Shown piece after piece: positions 1 through 9,957 of a stretch of 41,815 nt of DNA. A model generated the notes under the pieces. That model was not told where the DNA came from. It saw only the letters and a list, made by a program, of their open reading frames with translations, and did no database searches. Source of the DNA: Candidatus Parcubacteria bacterium (GTDB lineage Bacteria; Patescibacteriota; Patescibacteriia; Magasanikbacterales; UBA922); NCBI GenBank assembly GCA_002869205.1, contig PKTJ01000020.1, positions 1-41,815 of the forward strand, read 5' to 3'. Each line of letters opens with the position of its first letter. Position 1 is the stretch's first letter. The position numbers and the translations under genes were made by a program.

Positions 1-53
1 AACTCCCCCTATAAGGGGGAGGGGTAATCGCTTTGACCTACTTTAAATAAATT

Positions 54-1151
54 ATGACAGAGAAAAAAGAAAAGATTTTGGTAGCTATGTCTGGAGGTGT
101 CGACTCATCAGTTGTCGCTGCTCTTTTGGTAGATCAAGGTTATGATGTGATGGGGGCATATATGATTAATTATGATAAAGATGATCATGAAGGTGTGGGT
201 GCAACAGGGGAATCATGTTGGGTGCCAGACTATAGAGATGCGGTGCGTGTAGCTGCTAAGCTTGGAATACAGCTTTTGAAATTGGATTTTAAAAAAGAAT
301 ACCAGAGTCAGGTTTTGGATCATATGTTTGCGGAATATGAAAGAGGGAGAACGCCAAATCCAGATGTCATGTGTAATAAATTTGTAAAGTTTGGATCGTG
401 GCTTGAAAAAATAAAAGAACTCGGGTTTGAAAAACTAGCGACAGGACACTATGCGAAAATCATGGAACACGATGCATGGAACATGGAACAAAAAAATAGT
501 AGATTTCAGTTGATGCAGGCGAAGGATGAGAACAAGGATCAGACATACTTTTTACATCAGTTAAATCAGGAACAATTATCACATACGCTGTTTCCTCTGG
601 GTGATTATACAAAAGAAGAGGTTCGTGAACTTGCAAAGAAATTTGATTTACCAACAGCAGGGAAAGAAGAAAGCATGGGAATTTGTTTTGTGGGTGAAGT
701 TTCCATGGAAGAATTTCTTAAGAATAAGATTAAGAATAAGATTAAGGAAGGTGATGTTGTTATGTCAGATGGCGTTGTTATAGGTAAGCATAATGGGTTG
801 GCTTTTTACACTATTGGGCAAAGGCATGGATTTGAGCAGGCTGGAGGAGGAGAGCCTCTCTTTGTTGTAGATAAACGATTTGATTCAAATGAATTGGTTG
901 TTGGTGAAAAAGACGATCCTTTGCTACATAGAGATGAAATTAAGTTAGAAGATGTCCATTGGATTGCTGGACGAACACCTGATTTTCCGCTAAAATGTAA
1001 AGTGAGGATGCGTCATCGTCAAGAATTGAGAGGGTGTACAGTTGACGGTAATGATATCCAATTCAAAAACCCTGAACGTGCAGTCACTCCAGGGCAGTTT
1101 GCTGTATTTTATCTAGATGGCGAATGTCTGGGTGGTGGAGTTGTTGTATAA
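54..1151 (+). CDS. mnmA: tRNA-specific 2-thiouridylase MnmA
   Basis: SGGVDSSV PP-loop motif, GHYA, NKDQTYFL, GICFVGE and TIGQRHG motifs. Confidence 0.95.
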   Translation: MTEKKEKILVAMSGGVDSSVVAALLVDQGYDVMGAYMINYDKDDHEGVGATGESCWVPDYRDAVRVAAKLGIQLLKLDFKKEYQSQVLDHMFAEYERGRTPNPDVMCNKFVKFGSWLEKIKELGFEKLATGHYAKIMEHDAWNMEQKNSRFQLMQAKDENKDQTYFLHQLNQEQLSHTLFPLGDYTKEEVRELAKKFDLPTAGKEESMGICFVGEVSMEEFLKNKIKNKIKEGDVVMSDGVVIGKHNGLAFYTIGQRHGFEQAGGGEPLFVVDKRFDSNELVVGEKDDPLLHRDEIKLEDVHWIAGRTPDFPLKCKVRMRHRQELRGCTVDGNDIQFKNPERAVTPGQFAVFYLDGECLGGGVVV

Positions 1152-1194
1152 TCCTCAACCTTATTCTCAATCTTATTCTTAACCTTAAAATTAT

Positions 1195-1296
1195 ATGCAA
1201 GAAGCAAATTTTCTCGTTGGATTACTCGCAACCATCTGGCCAGTACTCGTGGTGGTCGGTATCATGTTATTTTTTGCATTCAAATATCTAAAATAA
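1195..1296 (+). CDS. small single-pass membrane protein (33 aa)
   Basis: ATG..TAA ORF MQEANFLVGLLATIWPVLVVVGIMLFFAFKYLK between mnmA and the next gene; hydrophobic helix. Confidence 0.45.
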   Translation: MQEANFLVGLLATIWPVLVVVGIMLFFAFKYLK

Positions 1297-1300
1297 GCAT

Positions 1301-2824
1301 ATGGAACACACAGTACAAGAAGCACTCAAGCGTCACTGGCGTTTGACCTATACGAGTTTCGCTTTTCTCATCGCTATTTTGTATGATGTGTTTTTTTGGG
1401 GACAGCAACCAGGGCTTGGGTTTATGTTGTTTGTGGGTTTGTACGTACTTGGTTTTTCAGTACTTGCACTCCTCAGCGATCAAGTTCACAATCCAAAAGC
1501 ACTTTTGTTGCTCATACCAATTTTTATATTTTCTTTAGACATATTATTTTATAATAATATGTTTGTGCGTAATTGGGTGATGTTATTTATTGCAGTACTT
1601 TTATTCTTGTTTTCAGTTTTATTAACATTGAAAAATCCAAAAAAACATTTATTTTCTTTTTCAGAGATTCCTGTGTTACGTAGCCTTGGACTTCCTTTGA
1701 CCAAGATAGGTCAGGTATGTCGCGATTTGTTTTCTTCAAAAAAGAAAAAGCATAGTGAACTGTATAAAAAGATTGCACTTGCATTGACCATTGCTGCACC
1801 AATTTTGTTTATCTTCGGTCTATTATTTGTAAATGCTGATGCAGTGTTTGCTCAGTGGATTAATAATGTATTCAGTTTTGATTTTAATATAAAAGAAGAG
1901 ACGGTGTGGCGTTTTGTGCGGACTATCCTTCTGACCTTACTCCTTGGAGGATTATTTTATACTGTGATTGATCCGTCCTATGTTTTGAAAGAAAAGAAGT
2001 TTCGTGCATTCAAGATCGATAATACGGTTATCTCTATTGTTCTTGGACTTGTGAATGTGTTGTTTATGCTTTTTGTATTTATTCAGCTCAACTATTTATT
2101 TGGATCACATGATTTTGTGGTACAAAACAATATTAAGTTTGCAGAATACGCGCGCAGTGGATTTTTTCAGCTTGCGTGGGTGATTGCACTTGCGGCCGCC
2201 ATGCTTATTGTGTTTTATAGATCAGCGGTACACCACGGAAGTCATACTCTGTTAAAAATTTTAAAAGTATTACTCGTGGTGCAGGTCGGTGTGATTGCTA
2301 TGTCTGCGCTCAAGCGCATGAATATATACCAAGATCAATTCGGCTATACCGTACTAAGATTATATGTAGAATGGTTTATTTATTTTAGTGTTATTATTTT
2401 GACGCTGTCAGCAGTCAGTATTTCTATTGATTGGAAGTTTAGAAATTTTTTATATACGAGCATGGTGCTGGGTGTGGGAGCCATGTGTATCGTCTCGTCT
2501 ATAAATGTTGACCGTGTTATCGCACGTGAAAACGTGGATCGCTATATAAATGAAGGGAAAGAGTTGGATATGAGGTATCTCATATTTGACCTTTCCTTGG
2601 ACGCGGCACCAGAGATCAAGCGAGCGTTTGATGCGGGATTTGTATATACCAAATTAGGAAGTAACCCGTCGTATCTTGTTAACGACATCGAAAAGGTGTA
2701 TTTTGGAAAATCGAGAATACGTACATATGGAAGACTTTCGAACAAGTGGTACAATCATTTTTCAGATATAGAACAATCGTGGAGGGAATTTAATTTCGGA
2801 ATACAAAAATTAAAGAATTTATAA
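1301..2824 (+). CDS. multi-pass membrane protein, DUF4173-like
   Basis: 507 aa, many TM segments, DUF4173-like C-terminus (NVDRYINEGKELDMRYL..). Confidence 0.7.
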   Translation: MEHTVQEALKRHWRLTYTSFAFLIAILYDVFFWGQQPGLGFMLFVGLYVLGFSVLALLSDQVHNPKALLLLIPIFIFSLDILFYNNMFVRNWVMLFIAVLLFLFSVLLTLKNPKKHLFSFSEIPVLRSLGLPLTKIGQVCRDLFSSKKKKHSELYKKIALALTIAAPILFIFGLLFVNADAVFAQWINNVFSFDFNIKEETVWRFVRTILLTLLLGGLFYTVIDPSYVLKEKKFRAFKIDNTVISIVLGLVNVLFMLFVFIQLNYLFGSHDFVVQNNIKFAEYARSGFFQLAWVIALAAAMLIVFYRSAVHHGSHTLLKILKVLLVVQVGVIAMSALKRMNIYQDQFGYTVLRLYVEWFIYFSVIILTLSAVSISIDWKFRNFLYTSMVLGVGAMCIVSSINVDRVIARENVDRYINEGKELDMRYLIFDLSLDAAPEIKRAFDAGFVYTKLGSNPSYLVNDIEKVYFGKSRIRTYGRLSNKWYNHFSDIEQSWREFNFGIQKLKNL

Positions 2825-2827
2825 GGT

Positions 2828-4651
2828 ATGCTTACATCACACGAACTACGACAAAAATATTTAGACTTTTTCAAGTCAAAAGATCATGCGATTATTTCGT
2901 CAGCATCTTTGATTCCAGAAAACGATCCAACAGTATTATTCACTACTGCAGGCATGCATCCGCTTGTACCATACTTGATGGGTGAAAAGCATGCAGAAGG
3001 TACGAGGCTTACTGATGTACAAAAATGTGTAAGAACAGGGGACATTGATGAAGTTGGTGACATCGGTCATCTCACATTTTTTGAAATGCTTGGCAATTGG
3101 TCTTTGGGAGATTATTTCAAGGAAGAAGCTATTGAAATGAGTTGGGAATTTCTCACATCAAAAGAATATCTCGGACTTGACCCAAAGAAGTTGGCCGTAA
3201 CAGTGTTTGAGGGAGATGACGATGCACCATTTGATGAAGAGTCAAAACAAAAATGGCTTTCACTCGGTGTGCCTGAACATAAGATTGCTGCACTACCAAA
3301 AAAAGATAATTGGTGGGGCCCTGCAGGACAGACCGGTCCATGTGGTCCAGACTCAGAAATGTTTTATTGGGTTGGTGAATCAGAATTTCCAGATGAATCA
3401 AGTAATCCAGGAACTGATGAAGATAATTGGCTTGAGATCTGGAACGATGTGTTCATGCAATACACTAAGCAAAAAGACGGATTATTTATTCAGTCTACTC
3501 AAAAAAATGTTGACACCGGTATGGGGCTGGAGCGTACGGTGACCGTACTTAATGGTTTTTCTGACGTGTACCAGATTGACACAATGAAACCTTTGGTAGA
3601 AAAGATCGAAGAAATTTCTGGAAAGAAATATGGAGAAGATGAAGAGATACTCATGTCTATGCGTGTAATTGTAGACCATGTTCGCACCGCAAGTATGATT
3701 ATGGCAGATGATCTCGGTGTTGCACCGAGTAATGTGGACCAAGGTTATGTCGTTCGTAAACTTATCCGTCGTGTTATTCGTCATGGAAAGAAATTAGGAA
3801 TTGAACAAAATTTTTGTGTAGATATGGCAAAGCGTGTTATTGAGATTTTTGCCGATGTATATCCAGAAGTGAAACGTAATCAAGATTTTGTTTTGCGCGA
3901 AATGGAGAACGAAGAAAATAAATTTAGACAAACTCTTGAGCAAGGTATTAAAGAATTTGAAAAACTACTCAAAGGTTTTGCAATGGCATTGGAAAAGACA
4001 GGAAATAAAATTACAGAAATTTCTGGAAAGCAAGCATTCAAACTGTATGATACGTATGGATTTCCACTTGAGATGACGCAGGAGCTTGCACAGGAAAATG
4101 ATTTGACTGTTGATGAAAAAGGTTTTAATGATGCGTTTAAAAAACACAAAAACTTGTCTCGTGAAGGTGCCGAGCAAAAGTTCAAGGGCGGTCTTGCTGA
4201 TCACGGAGAGATGAGCACAAAGTATCATACCGCAACACACTTGCTTCATGATGCCTTGAGAAAAGTTCTAGGGAGTCACGTGGCGCAAAAGGGAAGTAAT
4301 ATTACTGCTGACAGATTGCGGTTTGATTTTACACACGGAGAAAAAATGACAGATGAGGAAAAAAAGAAAGTAGAAGATATAGTAAACAATGCTATTTCAA
4401 AAAAACTTGCCATATCTATGGAAGAAATGACGGTGGAAGAAGCAAAAGACCAAGGTGCTATTGGACTGTTTGGTGATAAATATGGTGAGAAAGTAAAGGT
4501 ATACAGTATCGGTGCAGGTGACGATATTGCAAGTAAAGAAATTTGTGGTGGTCCTCATGTAGAGAATTTAAATGACATGGGACACTTTCGAATCAAAAAA
4601 GAAGAATCGTCTTCTGCAGGTATTCGTCGTATCAAAGCCATTCTTGAATAA
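2828..4651 (+). CDS. alaS: alanyl-tRNA synthetase, short form
   Basis: Class II AlaRS core (FTTAGMHPLVPYLMGEKHAEGTRLTDVQKCVRTGDIDEVG) and editing domain (TATHLLHDALRKVLG, EICGGPHV); ends shortly after GGPHV. Confidence 0.95.
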   Translation: MLTSHELRQKYLDFFKSKDHAIISSASLIPENDPTVLFTTAGMHPLVPYLMGEKHAEGTRLTDVQKCVRTGDIDEVGDIGHLTFFEMLGNWSLGDYFKEEAIEMSWEFLTSKEYLGLDPKKLAVTVFEGDDDAPFDEESKQKWLSLGVPEHKIAALPKKDNWWGPAGQTGPCGPDSEMFYWVGESEFPDESSNPGTDEDNWLEIWNDVFMQYTKQKDGLFIQSTQKNVDTGMGLERTVTVLNGFSDVYQIDTMKPLVEKIEEISGKKYGEDEEILMSMRVIVDHVRTASMIMADDLGVAPSNVDQGYVVRKLIRRVIRHGKKLGIEQNFCVDMAKRVIEIFADVYPEVKRNQDFVLREMENEENKFRQTLEQGIKEFEKLLKGFAMALEKTGNKITEISGKQAFKLYDTYGFPLEMTQELAQENDLTVDEKGFNDAFKKHKNLSREGAEQKFKGGLADHGEMSTKYHTATHLLHDALRKVLGSHVAQKGSNITADRLRFDFTHGEKMTDEEKKKVEDIVNNAISKKLAISMEEMTVEEAKDQGAIGLFGDKYGEKVKVYSIGAGDDIASKEICGGPHVENLNDMGHFRIKKEESSSAGIRRIKAILE

Positions 4652-4669
4652 TTTTTAACAAGGAATTAT

Positions 4670-5401
4670 ATGCAAGATCTAAAACAACCTCCTACACAAC
4701 AGCCTCCACAGACTCCTGGGTCGCAAGCACCAATGGACCCAATAGCAAAATCAAAGTTTCGCTCAGGTTTTGTTTGGTTTGTTGTGTTGGGAATAGTATT
4801 TTATTTTGGTGTTGAGTTTTTAATAAAAAATGAACATCTTATAGATAATTTTTTAGATGGTGAATTAGATAGGGTTGCTCCGGTGGAAAATACTGATAGT
4901 CTCTTAGAAGATGAAATTGAAAATTTGGATTCAGCAATCGAATCTTTGAATTTACCCGTCGGGACAGTTGAACATGTAAGATATAATTCTGACCTCGCAT
5001 CAATCACAGGACTATGTACACAAAGATGGGATGATATTGATTTTATACTTGCCGGTGTGGCTAACACAGAGTCACATATTAGGACAAACGTTCTAAATTG
5101 GTATTTGACTGTGTATGAGTATCAAAATCCAGGTGAAACTCCTCATATATCTCAATACGAGCTTGGTATAGTAGCTTCGCGTATACTTTACACAGCTGTT
5201 GTCGATGGTATATTTGAAATTTCAGCACTTGAATATTATGAAGATGTGGATGAGACTCGACAGGTGTGGTATAACATCGTGGTCCAGGAGAATGATTCTA
5301 TTACTGTAATTAAGAAGGCACAGACAGAACCACTTGATAATGACACTATATTTGATTTGATCTATGAAATGACGTACGACAGTAATTGTGTGAGGATATG
5401 A
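4670..5401 (+). CDS. hypothetical membrane-anchored protein
   Basis: Proline/glutamine-rich N-terminus followed by one TM helix; no recognised domain. Confidence 0.6.
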   Translation: MQDLKQPPTQQPPQTPGSQAPMDPIAKSKFRSGFVWFVVLGIVFYFGVEFLIKNEHLIDNFLDGELDRVAPVENTDSLLEDEIENLDSAIESLNLPVGTVEHVRYNSDLASITGLCTQRWDDIDFILAGVANTESHIRTNVLNWYLTVYEYQNPGETPHISQYELGIVASRILYTAVVDGIFEISALEYYEDVDETRQVWYNIVVQENDSITVIKKAQTEPLDNDTIFDLIYEMTYDSNCVRI

Positions 5402-5820
5402 TAAAAAAAACCGCTCGATATTTCTGGTCGGTACGAGATCAACTTATTAAGTATTTTATTGTAGGGTTTTCAGGAGTATTTTTGGATGTTGGGTTCTTGG
5501 CCCTGTTTTCCAAGGTTTTTGGCTGGAATCCTACTATTTCAGTGGTGCTTTCTCAGATTATAGCGCTTATTTACAACTTTCTACTCAATAAGTACTGGTC
5601 TTTTGCTAATAAGGAGATGCCTCATCAGCAAATCGTGCGTTATTCCATACTTGCAGGGGCAAACGCTATTTTTGCTACTGGAGTCATGTACATATTCAAT
5701 GAGCTCCTTGGTTTTGAAGAATTATTGGTCAGACTTGGTACAATAGCCCTGTCTGTATCTTGGAACTTCTTCTTATATAAGTATTGGGTGTATAGAGAGG
5801 TGGTAAAAGAAAAATTGTAA
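5398..5820 (+). CDS. GtrA family membrane protein
   Basis: 4-TM GtrA-like sequence (KYFIVGFSGVFLDVGFLALF.., NKYWSF, YKYWVYR); ATG overlaps upstream stop as ATGA. Confidence 0.85.
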   Translation: MIKKTARYFWSVRDQLIKYFIVGFSGVFLDVGFLALFSKVFGWNPTISVVLSQIIALIYNFLLNKYWSFANKEMPHQQIVRYSILAGANAIFATGVMYIFNELLGFEELLVRLGTIALSVSWNFFLYKYWVYREVVKEKL

Positions 5821-5871
5821 AATAAATTAGAAAATAGTAATATAATTATATTATCTACTAATAACATATAT

Positions 5872-6570
5872 ATGACATCAGAAAGCCAAAGAGGTTTGGA
5901 AGCAAATGCTGCTATGAGAGCATCTTCTGAACCGACTTCATCACAAGATTCTGGGATTTTAGAAAGACGAAATGGCTTACCAGTTATTAGTCGAGATAAT
6001 TTTAGTTCTCTTGCATCTTTAGACGATGGTAAGACCAGATCTTTTGTGGGTTATTTTGTTTATGAAAGTGGTGAAAGTGATCCTGTCTTTCAAGATGTGA
6101 TAATGACAGGAGGTTTGAGAAAAAAGGATTTACAAGGGCATGAATCTATTAGATTAAAGGTAATGGGGACAGCCTCATCAGGAATGGAAAGAGAGCCAAA
6201 AGATGTTGATGAATACAAAATGTTAGTTGATATCCCTGATTCAGTTCAAGATCAGTTAGGCATAAGAATGTTGATTACGAATGATATTATTCCTGTCGCC
6301 GAATTTGAGGAAAAGAAAGGAGACCCGGAAGATCCAGATTTGATAGCTGGCTCAACTATTAGTTATGAAATGCCAGATTCTAGACAATTTGTTGATGGTA
6401 AGCTGGAGAAAGACCCTATAGCTCGAGAAAAAGCCGCTATCATCAATCAGATGGTTGTAGATTTTATAGAAAGAGGTGGTGATCTGACTAAATTAAGAAG
6501 TTTCATAGAATTGCTAGAGAAAAAAATGGAAGAGATGGATAATATTCTAGATAGTTCAGTTAGTCGATAA
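5872..6570 (+). CDS. hypothetical protein
   Basis: 232-aa ORF with host-like AT-rich codon usage. Confidence 0.6.
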   Translation: MTSESQRGLEANAAMRASSEPTSSQDSGILERRNGLPVISRDNFSSLASLDDGKTRSFVGYFVYESGESDPVFQDVIMTGGLRKKDLQGHESIRLKVMGTASSGMEREPKDVDEYKMLVDIPDSVQDQLGIRMLITNDIIPVAEFEEKKGDPEDPDLIAGSTISYEMPDSRQFVDGKLEKDPIAREKAAIINQMVVDFIERGGDLTKLRSFIELLEKKMEEMDNILDSSVSR

Positions 6571-6712
6571 AATAGAAAGTTTGTTTGTTAGTCTTAGGCT
6601 CAGATATACCTATTGTATTTTTAGCCAAATTTAGCTATAATTACTACGTAAAGTCCCTATGGGGCCACGCAGTATTACCTTATCCACGTTTAGTCCTTGA
6701 CATTGTTTTAAC

Positions 6713-6740
6713 TTTAGGTTAAAATAGTGTCGCTAATTTC
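6713..6740 (+). promoter_or_regulatory. sigma70-like promoter upstream of infA
   Basis: TTGACA, 17-nt spacer, TAAAAT; exact boundaries approximate. Confidence 0.6.
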
Positions 6741-6749
6741 AATTTACAC

Positions 6750-6968
6750 ATGGGAAAGAATAAGGATGTAATTGAGGTCCGAGGCAGAATTGAAGAATTA
6801 TTGCCCGGAGCAAAATTTCGTGTGATCCTCGAAAATGATCACGAAGTCACTGCACACCCTGCAGGCAAGATGCGTATGTATAACATTCGTATGAGTGTCG
6901 GCGATGAGGTGAAAGTGGAGATGACTCCGTATTATTTGACCAAGGGTCGTATCACGTATCGTTTCTAA
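6750..6968 (+). CDS. infA: translation initiation factor IF-1
   Basis: 72 aa with S1-fold IF-1 motifs ([36 protein letters not shown]). Confidence 0.95.
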   Translation: MGKNKDVIEVRGRIEELLPGAKFRVILENDHEVTAHPAGKMRMYNIRMSVGDEVKVEMTPYYLTKGRITYRF

Positions 6969-6981
6969 AAGTTATAAATCT

Positions 6982-7044
6982 CAACTAGTGCGGTGGAGCT
7001 TTGCCCGTCTTAGAGGCGAAGCTGCGATATCGCGGCAGTAGTTG
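6982..7044 (+). promoter_or_regulatory. structured intergenic element between infA and rpmJ
   Basis: CAACTA/TAGTTG outer stem enclosing AGCTTTGCC/GGCGAAGCT and GCGATATCGC hairpins. Confidence 0.5.
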
Positions 7045-7068
7045 ACGATTTTTTATTACTAAAGACAT

Positions 7069-7203
7069 ATGAAAGTAAAAGCATCAGTTAAAAAACGTTG
7101 TAAAGATTGCAAGACCGTCATTCGTCGTGGTGTACGTCATGTTATTTGTAAGAATCCTCGACACAAACAACGTCAAGGAACAAAACAACGTGTTAAAGCC
7201 TAA
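7069..7203 (+). CDS. rpmJ: 50S ribosomal protein L36 (44 aa)
   Basis: [45 protein letters not shown]-x2-C..C..H zinc motif; missing from the supplied ORF track. Confidence 0.93.
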   Translation: MKVKASVKKRCKDCKTVIRRGVRHVICKNPRHKQRQGTKQRVKA

Positions 7204-7260
7204 TAATTTAAAAACATAAAATAATCCGAAGATATACTTGGATTAGTTAATGAAAATAAT

Positions 7261-7647
7261 ATGAGAGTAGCGGGAGTAACAATTCCAAAGGAAAAACGAG
7301 TTGTCATCGCATTGACATATGTATTTGGTATTGGTCCAACAACTTCAAAAAAGATTTTGGAGCAAGCACAAGTACCAGAACACACCAATGTAAAAGATCT
7401 TACCCAAGATCAAGAAGACAAGATTCGTAATTTGATCGAAAAAGCTCATAAAACAGAAGGTGATCTTCGTCGTGAGGTTTCATCAAACATTAAACGACTT
7501 AAAGATATCAAAGCATATCGTGGTACACGTCACGCAAAACGTCTTCCAGCTCGTGGTCAGAGAACCAAGACAAACAACAGAACATTGCGTGGTAACAAGC
7601 GTGCTCTTGCCGTGAGTGGTAAAAAAGGACCTGCTCAAAAAACCTAA
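7261..7647 (+). CDS. rpsM: 30S ribosomal protein S13
   Basis: [24 protein letters not shown].., [23 protein letters not shown]. Confidence 0.97.
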   Translation: MRVAGVTIPKEKRVVIALTYVFGIGPTTSKKILEQAQVPEHTNVKDLTQDQEDKIRNLIEKAHKTEGDLRREVSSNIKRLKDIKAYRGTRHAKRLPARGQRTKTNNRTLRGNKRALAVSGKKGPAQKT

Positions 7648-7671
7648 ATATAGATCACAAATTTTTATAAT

Positions 7672-8067
7672 ATGGCTAAGAAAGTTAAAAAGACAGCAAA
7701 AAAGAAAAAGAATCTACGTTCAATATCACATGGTAGAGCGTATATTCAGGCTACATTCAACAACACAATTGTTACTATTACCGATCAAAACGGTGATGTG
7801 ATTGGTTGGGGATCTGCAGGTAAAGAAGGATTCAAAGGACCAAAGAAGTCAACTCCTTATGCAGCAGGTATTGTAGTAAAATCAATCGTAGAGTCAATCA
7901 AACCATACGGATTGAAAGAAGTAAACGTTTTTGTAAAGGGTATCGGTGGTGGTCGTGAGGCTGCTATTCGTGGTCTTAATACAAATGGTATTCAAGTATT
8001 GTCTGTGAAGGATATGACACCTATTCCACACAATGGATGTCGTCCTCCTAAGAGACGTAGAGTTTAA
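7672..8067 (+). CDS. rpsK: 30S ribosomal protein S11
   Basis: [36 protein letters not shown]. Confidence 0.97.
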   Translation: MAKKVKKTAKKKKNLRSISHGRAYIQATFNNTIVTITDQNGDVIGWGSAGKEGFKGPKKSTPYAAGIVVKSIVESIKPYGLKEVNVFVKGIGGGREAAIRGLNTNGIQVLSVKDMTPIPHNGCRPPKRRRV

Positions 8068-8081
8068 TTAGAATAAAAGAT

Positions 8082-8705
8082 ATGGGAAGATATATTGGAC
8101 CAAAAAATAAAATAGCACGACGTTTTCGTATCAATTTAGGTTTGAAAACAAATGCGACAAAGGTTGCACGACGTATCAATCAGGCTCCTGGAGTACATGG
8201 ACCAAATAAGCGTCGTGGTTCTGTGTCTGCATATGGTAAACAACTTCTTGAAAAACAAAAAGCGAAACTCATGTATAATATACGTGAGAAACAATTTCGT
8301 TCTTATGTAGAAAAAGCAAATGCCATGCAAGGGGATTCAGGTGTAAACTTACAACAACTCCTCGAAATGCGCATGGACAATGTGGTATATCGTATGGGAT
8401 TTGCAGAGACTCGTGCACAAGCTCGACAGTTTGTAAGTCATGGTATGTTTACATTGAATGGAAAGAAAATGACTGTTCCTTCACATATCGTACGTGTTGG
8501 AGACGTCGTAGCTCTCAAAGAAAACAAAACAAAAAAGAAAATTTTTGAAGGTCTTGAAGAAAGACTCGCACACAAAGAATTACCATCTTGGGTTTCTGTT
8601 GATCCAACAGCAAAGACGGGTAAAACATTGAGTCAGCCTCAAGAACGTGATTTTGAAAAGGTGTTTGACGTTAAACTTATCATTGAGTATTATTCAACTC
8701 GATAA
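8082..8705 (+). CDS. rpsD: 30S ribosomal protein S4
   Basis: RYIGPKNKIARR..; S4 domain LEMRMDNVVYRMGFAETRAQARQFVSHG. Confidence 0.97.
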   Translation: MGRYIGPKNKIARRFRINLGLKTNATKVARRINQAPGVHGPNKRRGSVSAYGKQLLEKQKAKLMYNIREKQFRSYVEKANAMQGDSGVNLQQLLEMRMDNVVYRMGFAETRAQARQFVSHGMFTLNGKKMTVPSHIVRVGDVVALKENKTKKKIFEGLEERLAHKELPSWVSVDPTAKTGKTLSQPQERDFEKVFDVKLIIEYYSTR

Positions 8706-8711
8706 TTTAAA

Positions 8712-9485
8712 ATGCCTGTTAACCAAAACTATATGGATTATATACTTCTACCATCAACAATCGAATTTCAGGAGACTGAAGACAAAAATGTTGGAAATTT
8801 GATTATCACACCATGTCATCAAGGCTATGGTACAACAATTGGTAATTCACTACGCAGAGTTTTGCTTTCTTCAATTGAAGGTGTTGCTGTTGAAACAGTT
8901 AAGATCGAAGGTGTGCAGCATGAGTTTTCATCAATTGACGGTGTTTTAGAAGACGTTGTAGAGGTTATGCTCAACTTGAAGCAACTTGCAGTAGTTTCAC
9001 ACGCTGATCAGCCTATTACACTTACCATTTCAAAAAAAGGAAAAGGTGATGTAACTGCAGCTGACTTTGAAAAAAATTCAGATATCGAAATCATGAATCC
9101 AGAATTGAAGATTGCTACCATCACTGGTGACAAAGAATTCAATTTGGAAGTAATTGTTGGTAAAGGGCTTGGGTATGTTCCAGCTTCAGAAAAAGATAGT
9201 AAAAACTTAGATCTTGGTACTATTCTCGTAGATTCATTCTACTCACCAATTAAAGATGTCGGGTATAAAGTAGAAAATACTCGTGTTGGAGATGTGACTG
9301 ATTATGAGAAAGTAACAGTTCGTATTGAAACAAACGGTACTATTTCCCTAAAGGAAGCAGTCGCACGTGGTACAAAAATCCTTATGGATCACTACAGTCT
9401 TGTGCTTGATGGCGCAGGAACAGTAGCTGCTCCGGCCAAGAAGGCAAAGAAAGAGGAAGTGCCTGAAGAGGAGACTGCGGAATAA
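8712..9485 (+). CDS. rpoA: RNA polymerase alpha subunit (short)
   Basis: alpha-NTD motifs (GYGTTIGNSLRRVLLSSIEGVAV); ends after NTD with charged tail. Confidence 0.95.
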   Translation: MPVNQNYMDYILLPSTIEFQETEDKNVGNLIITPCHQGYGTTIGNSLRRVLLSSIEGVAVETVKIEGVQHEFSSIDGVLEDVVEVMLNLKQLAVVSHADQPITLTISKKGKGDVTAADFEKNSDIEIMNPELKIATITGDKEFNLEVIVGKGLGYVPASEKDSKNLDLGTILVDSFYSPIKDVGYKVENTRVGDVTDYEKVTVRIETNGTISLKEAVARGTKILMDHYSLVLDGAGTVAAPAKKAKKEEVPEEETAE

Positions 9486-9512
9486 TTTGGTAATTTCCCA
9501 CATAATAATTAT

Positions 9513-9863
9513 ATGAGACATAGAAAGAAAAATGTAAAATTAGGAAGAACAAAAGCACCACGAAAGGCGTTGCTTCGCAACTTGGCTGAAAGTTTGGTAT
9601 TGCATGGTGCAATTACCACAACCAAAGCAAAAGCAAAAGCATTGCGTAGTGTTGTTGAACCTTTGATTACCAAAGCAAAAAAGAATCATCCAATTGACAA
9701 AGAAAAAATCAATCAAGTTTTGTATACTGGTAAAGCACAAAAGAAACTTATTGAAGAAATCGCACCTCAATACAAAGAACGTGAAGGCGGATATACACGT
9801 ACTACCAAATTGGGTACACGTCCAAACGATGGTGCAGAAAAAGTTAAAATCGAATTAGTTTAA
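9513..9863 (+). CDS. rplQ: 50S ribosomal protein L17
   Basis: MRHRKKNVKLGRTKAPRKALLRNLAESL. Confidence 0.95.
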   Translation: MRHRKKNVKLGRTKAPRKALLRNLAESLVLHGAITTTKAKAKALRSVVEPLITKAKKNHPIDKEKINQVLYTGKAQKKLIEEIAPQYKEREGGYTRTTKLGTRPNDGAEKVKIELV

Positions 9864-9870
9864 AAATAAT

Positions 9871-9953
9871 TTTTAGATCCTGATATTCGGATAATCCAGA
9901 TTGACGGATGTAACATCTGTAAATCTGGATTATCCGGAAATCCGTATATTAAA
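9871..9953. repeat. 83-bp palindromic repeat, copy 1 (upstream of rplM)
   Basis: CGGATAATCCAGATT/AATCTGGATTATCCG stem; near-identical flanks to 10344-10426. Confidence 0.9.
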
Positions 9954-9957
9954 TTCT

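Noticed and set aside
9901-9957. Upstream extension of rplM ORF (MTDVTSVNLDYPEIRILNS)
   Set aside because: It is just translation through the palindromic repeat; L13 begins at the ATG at 9958.
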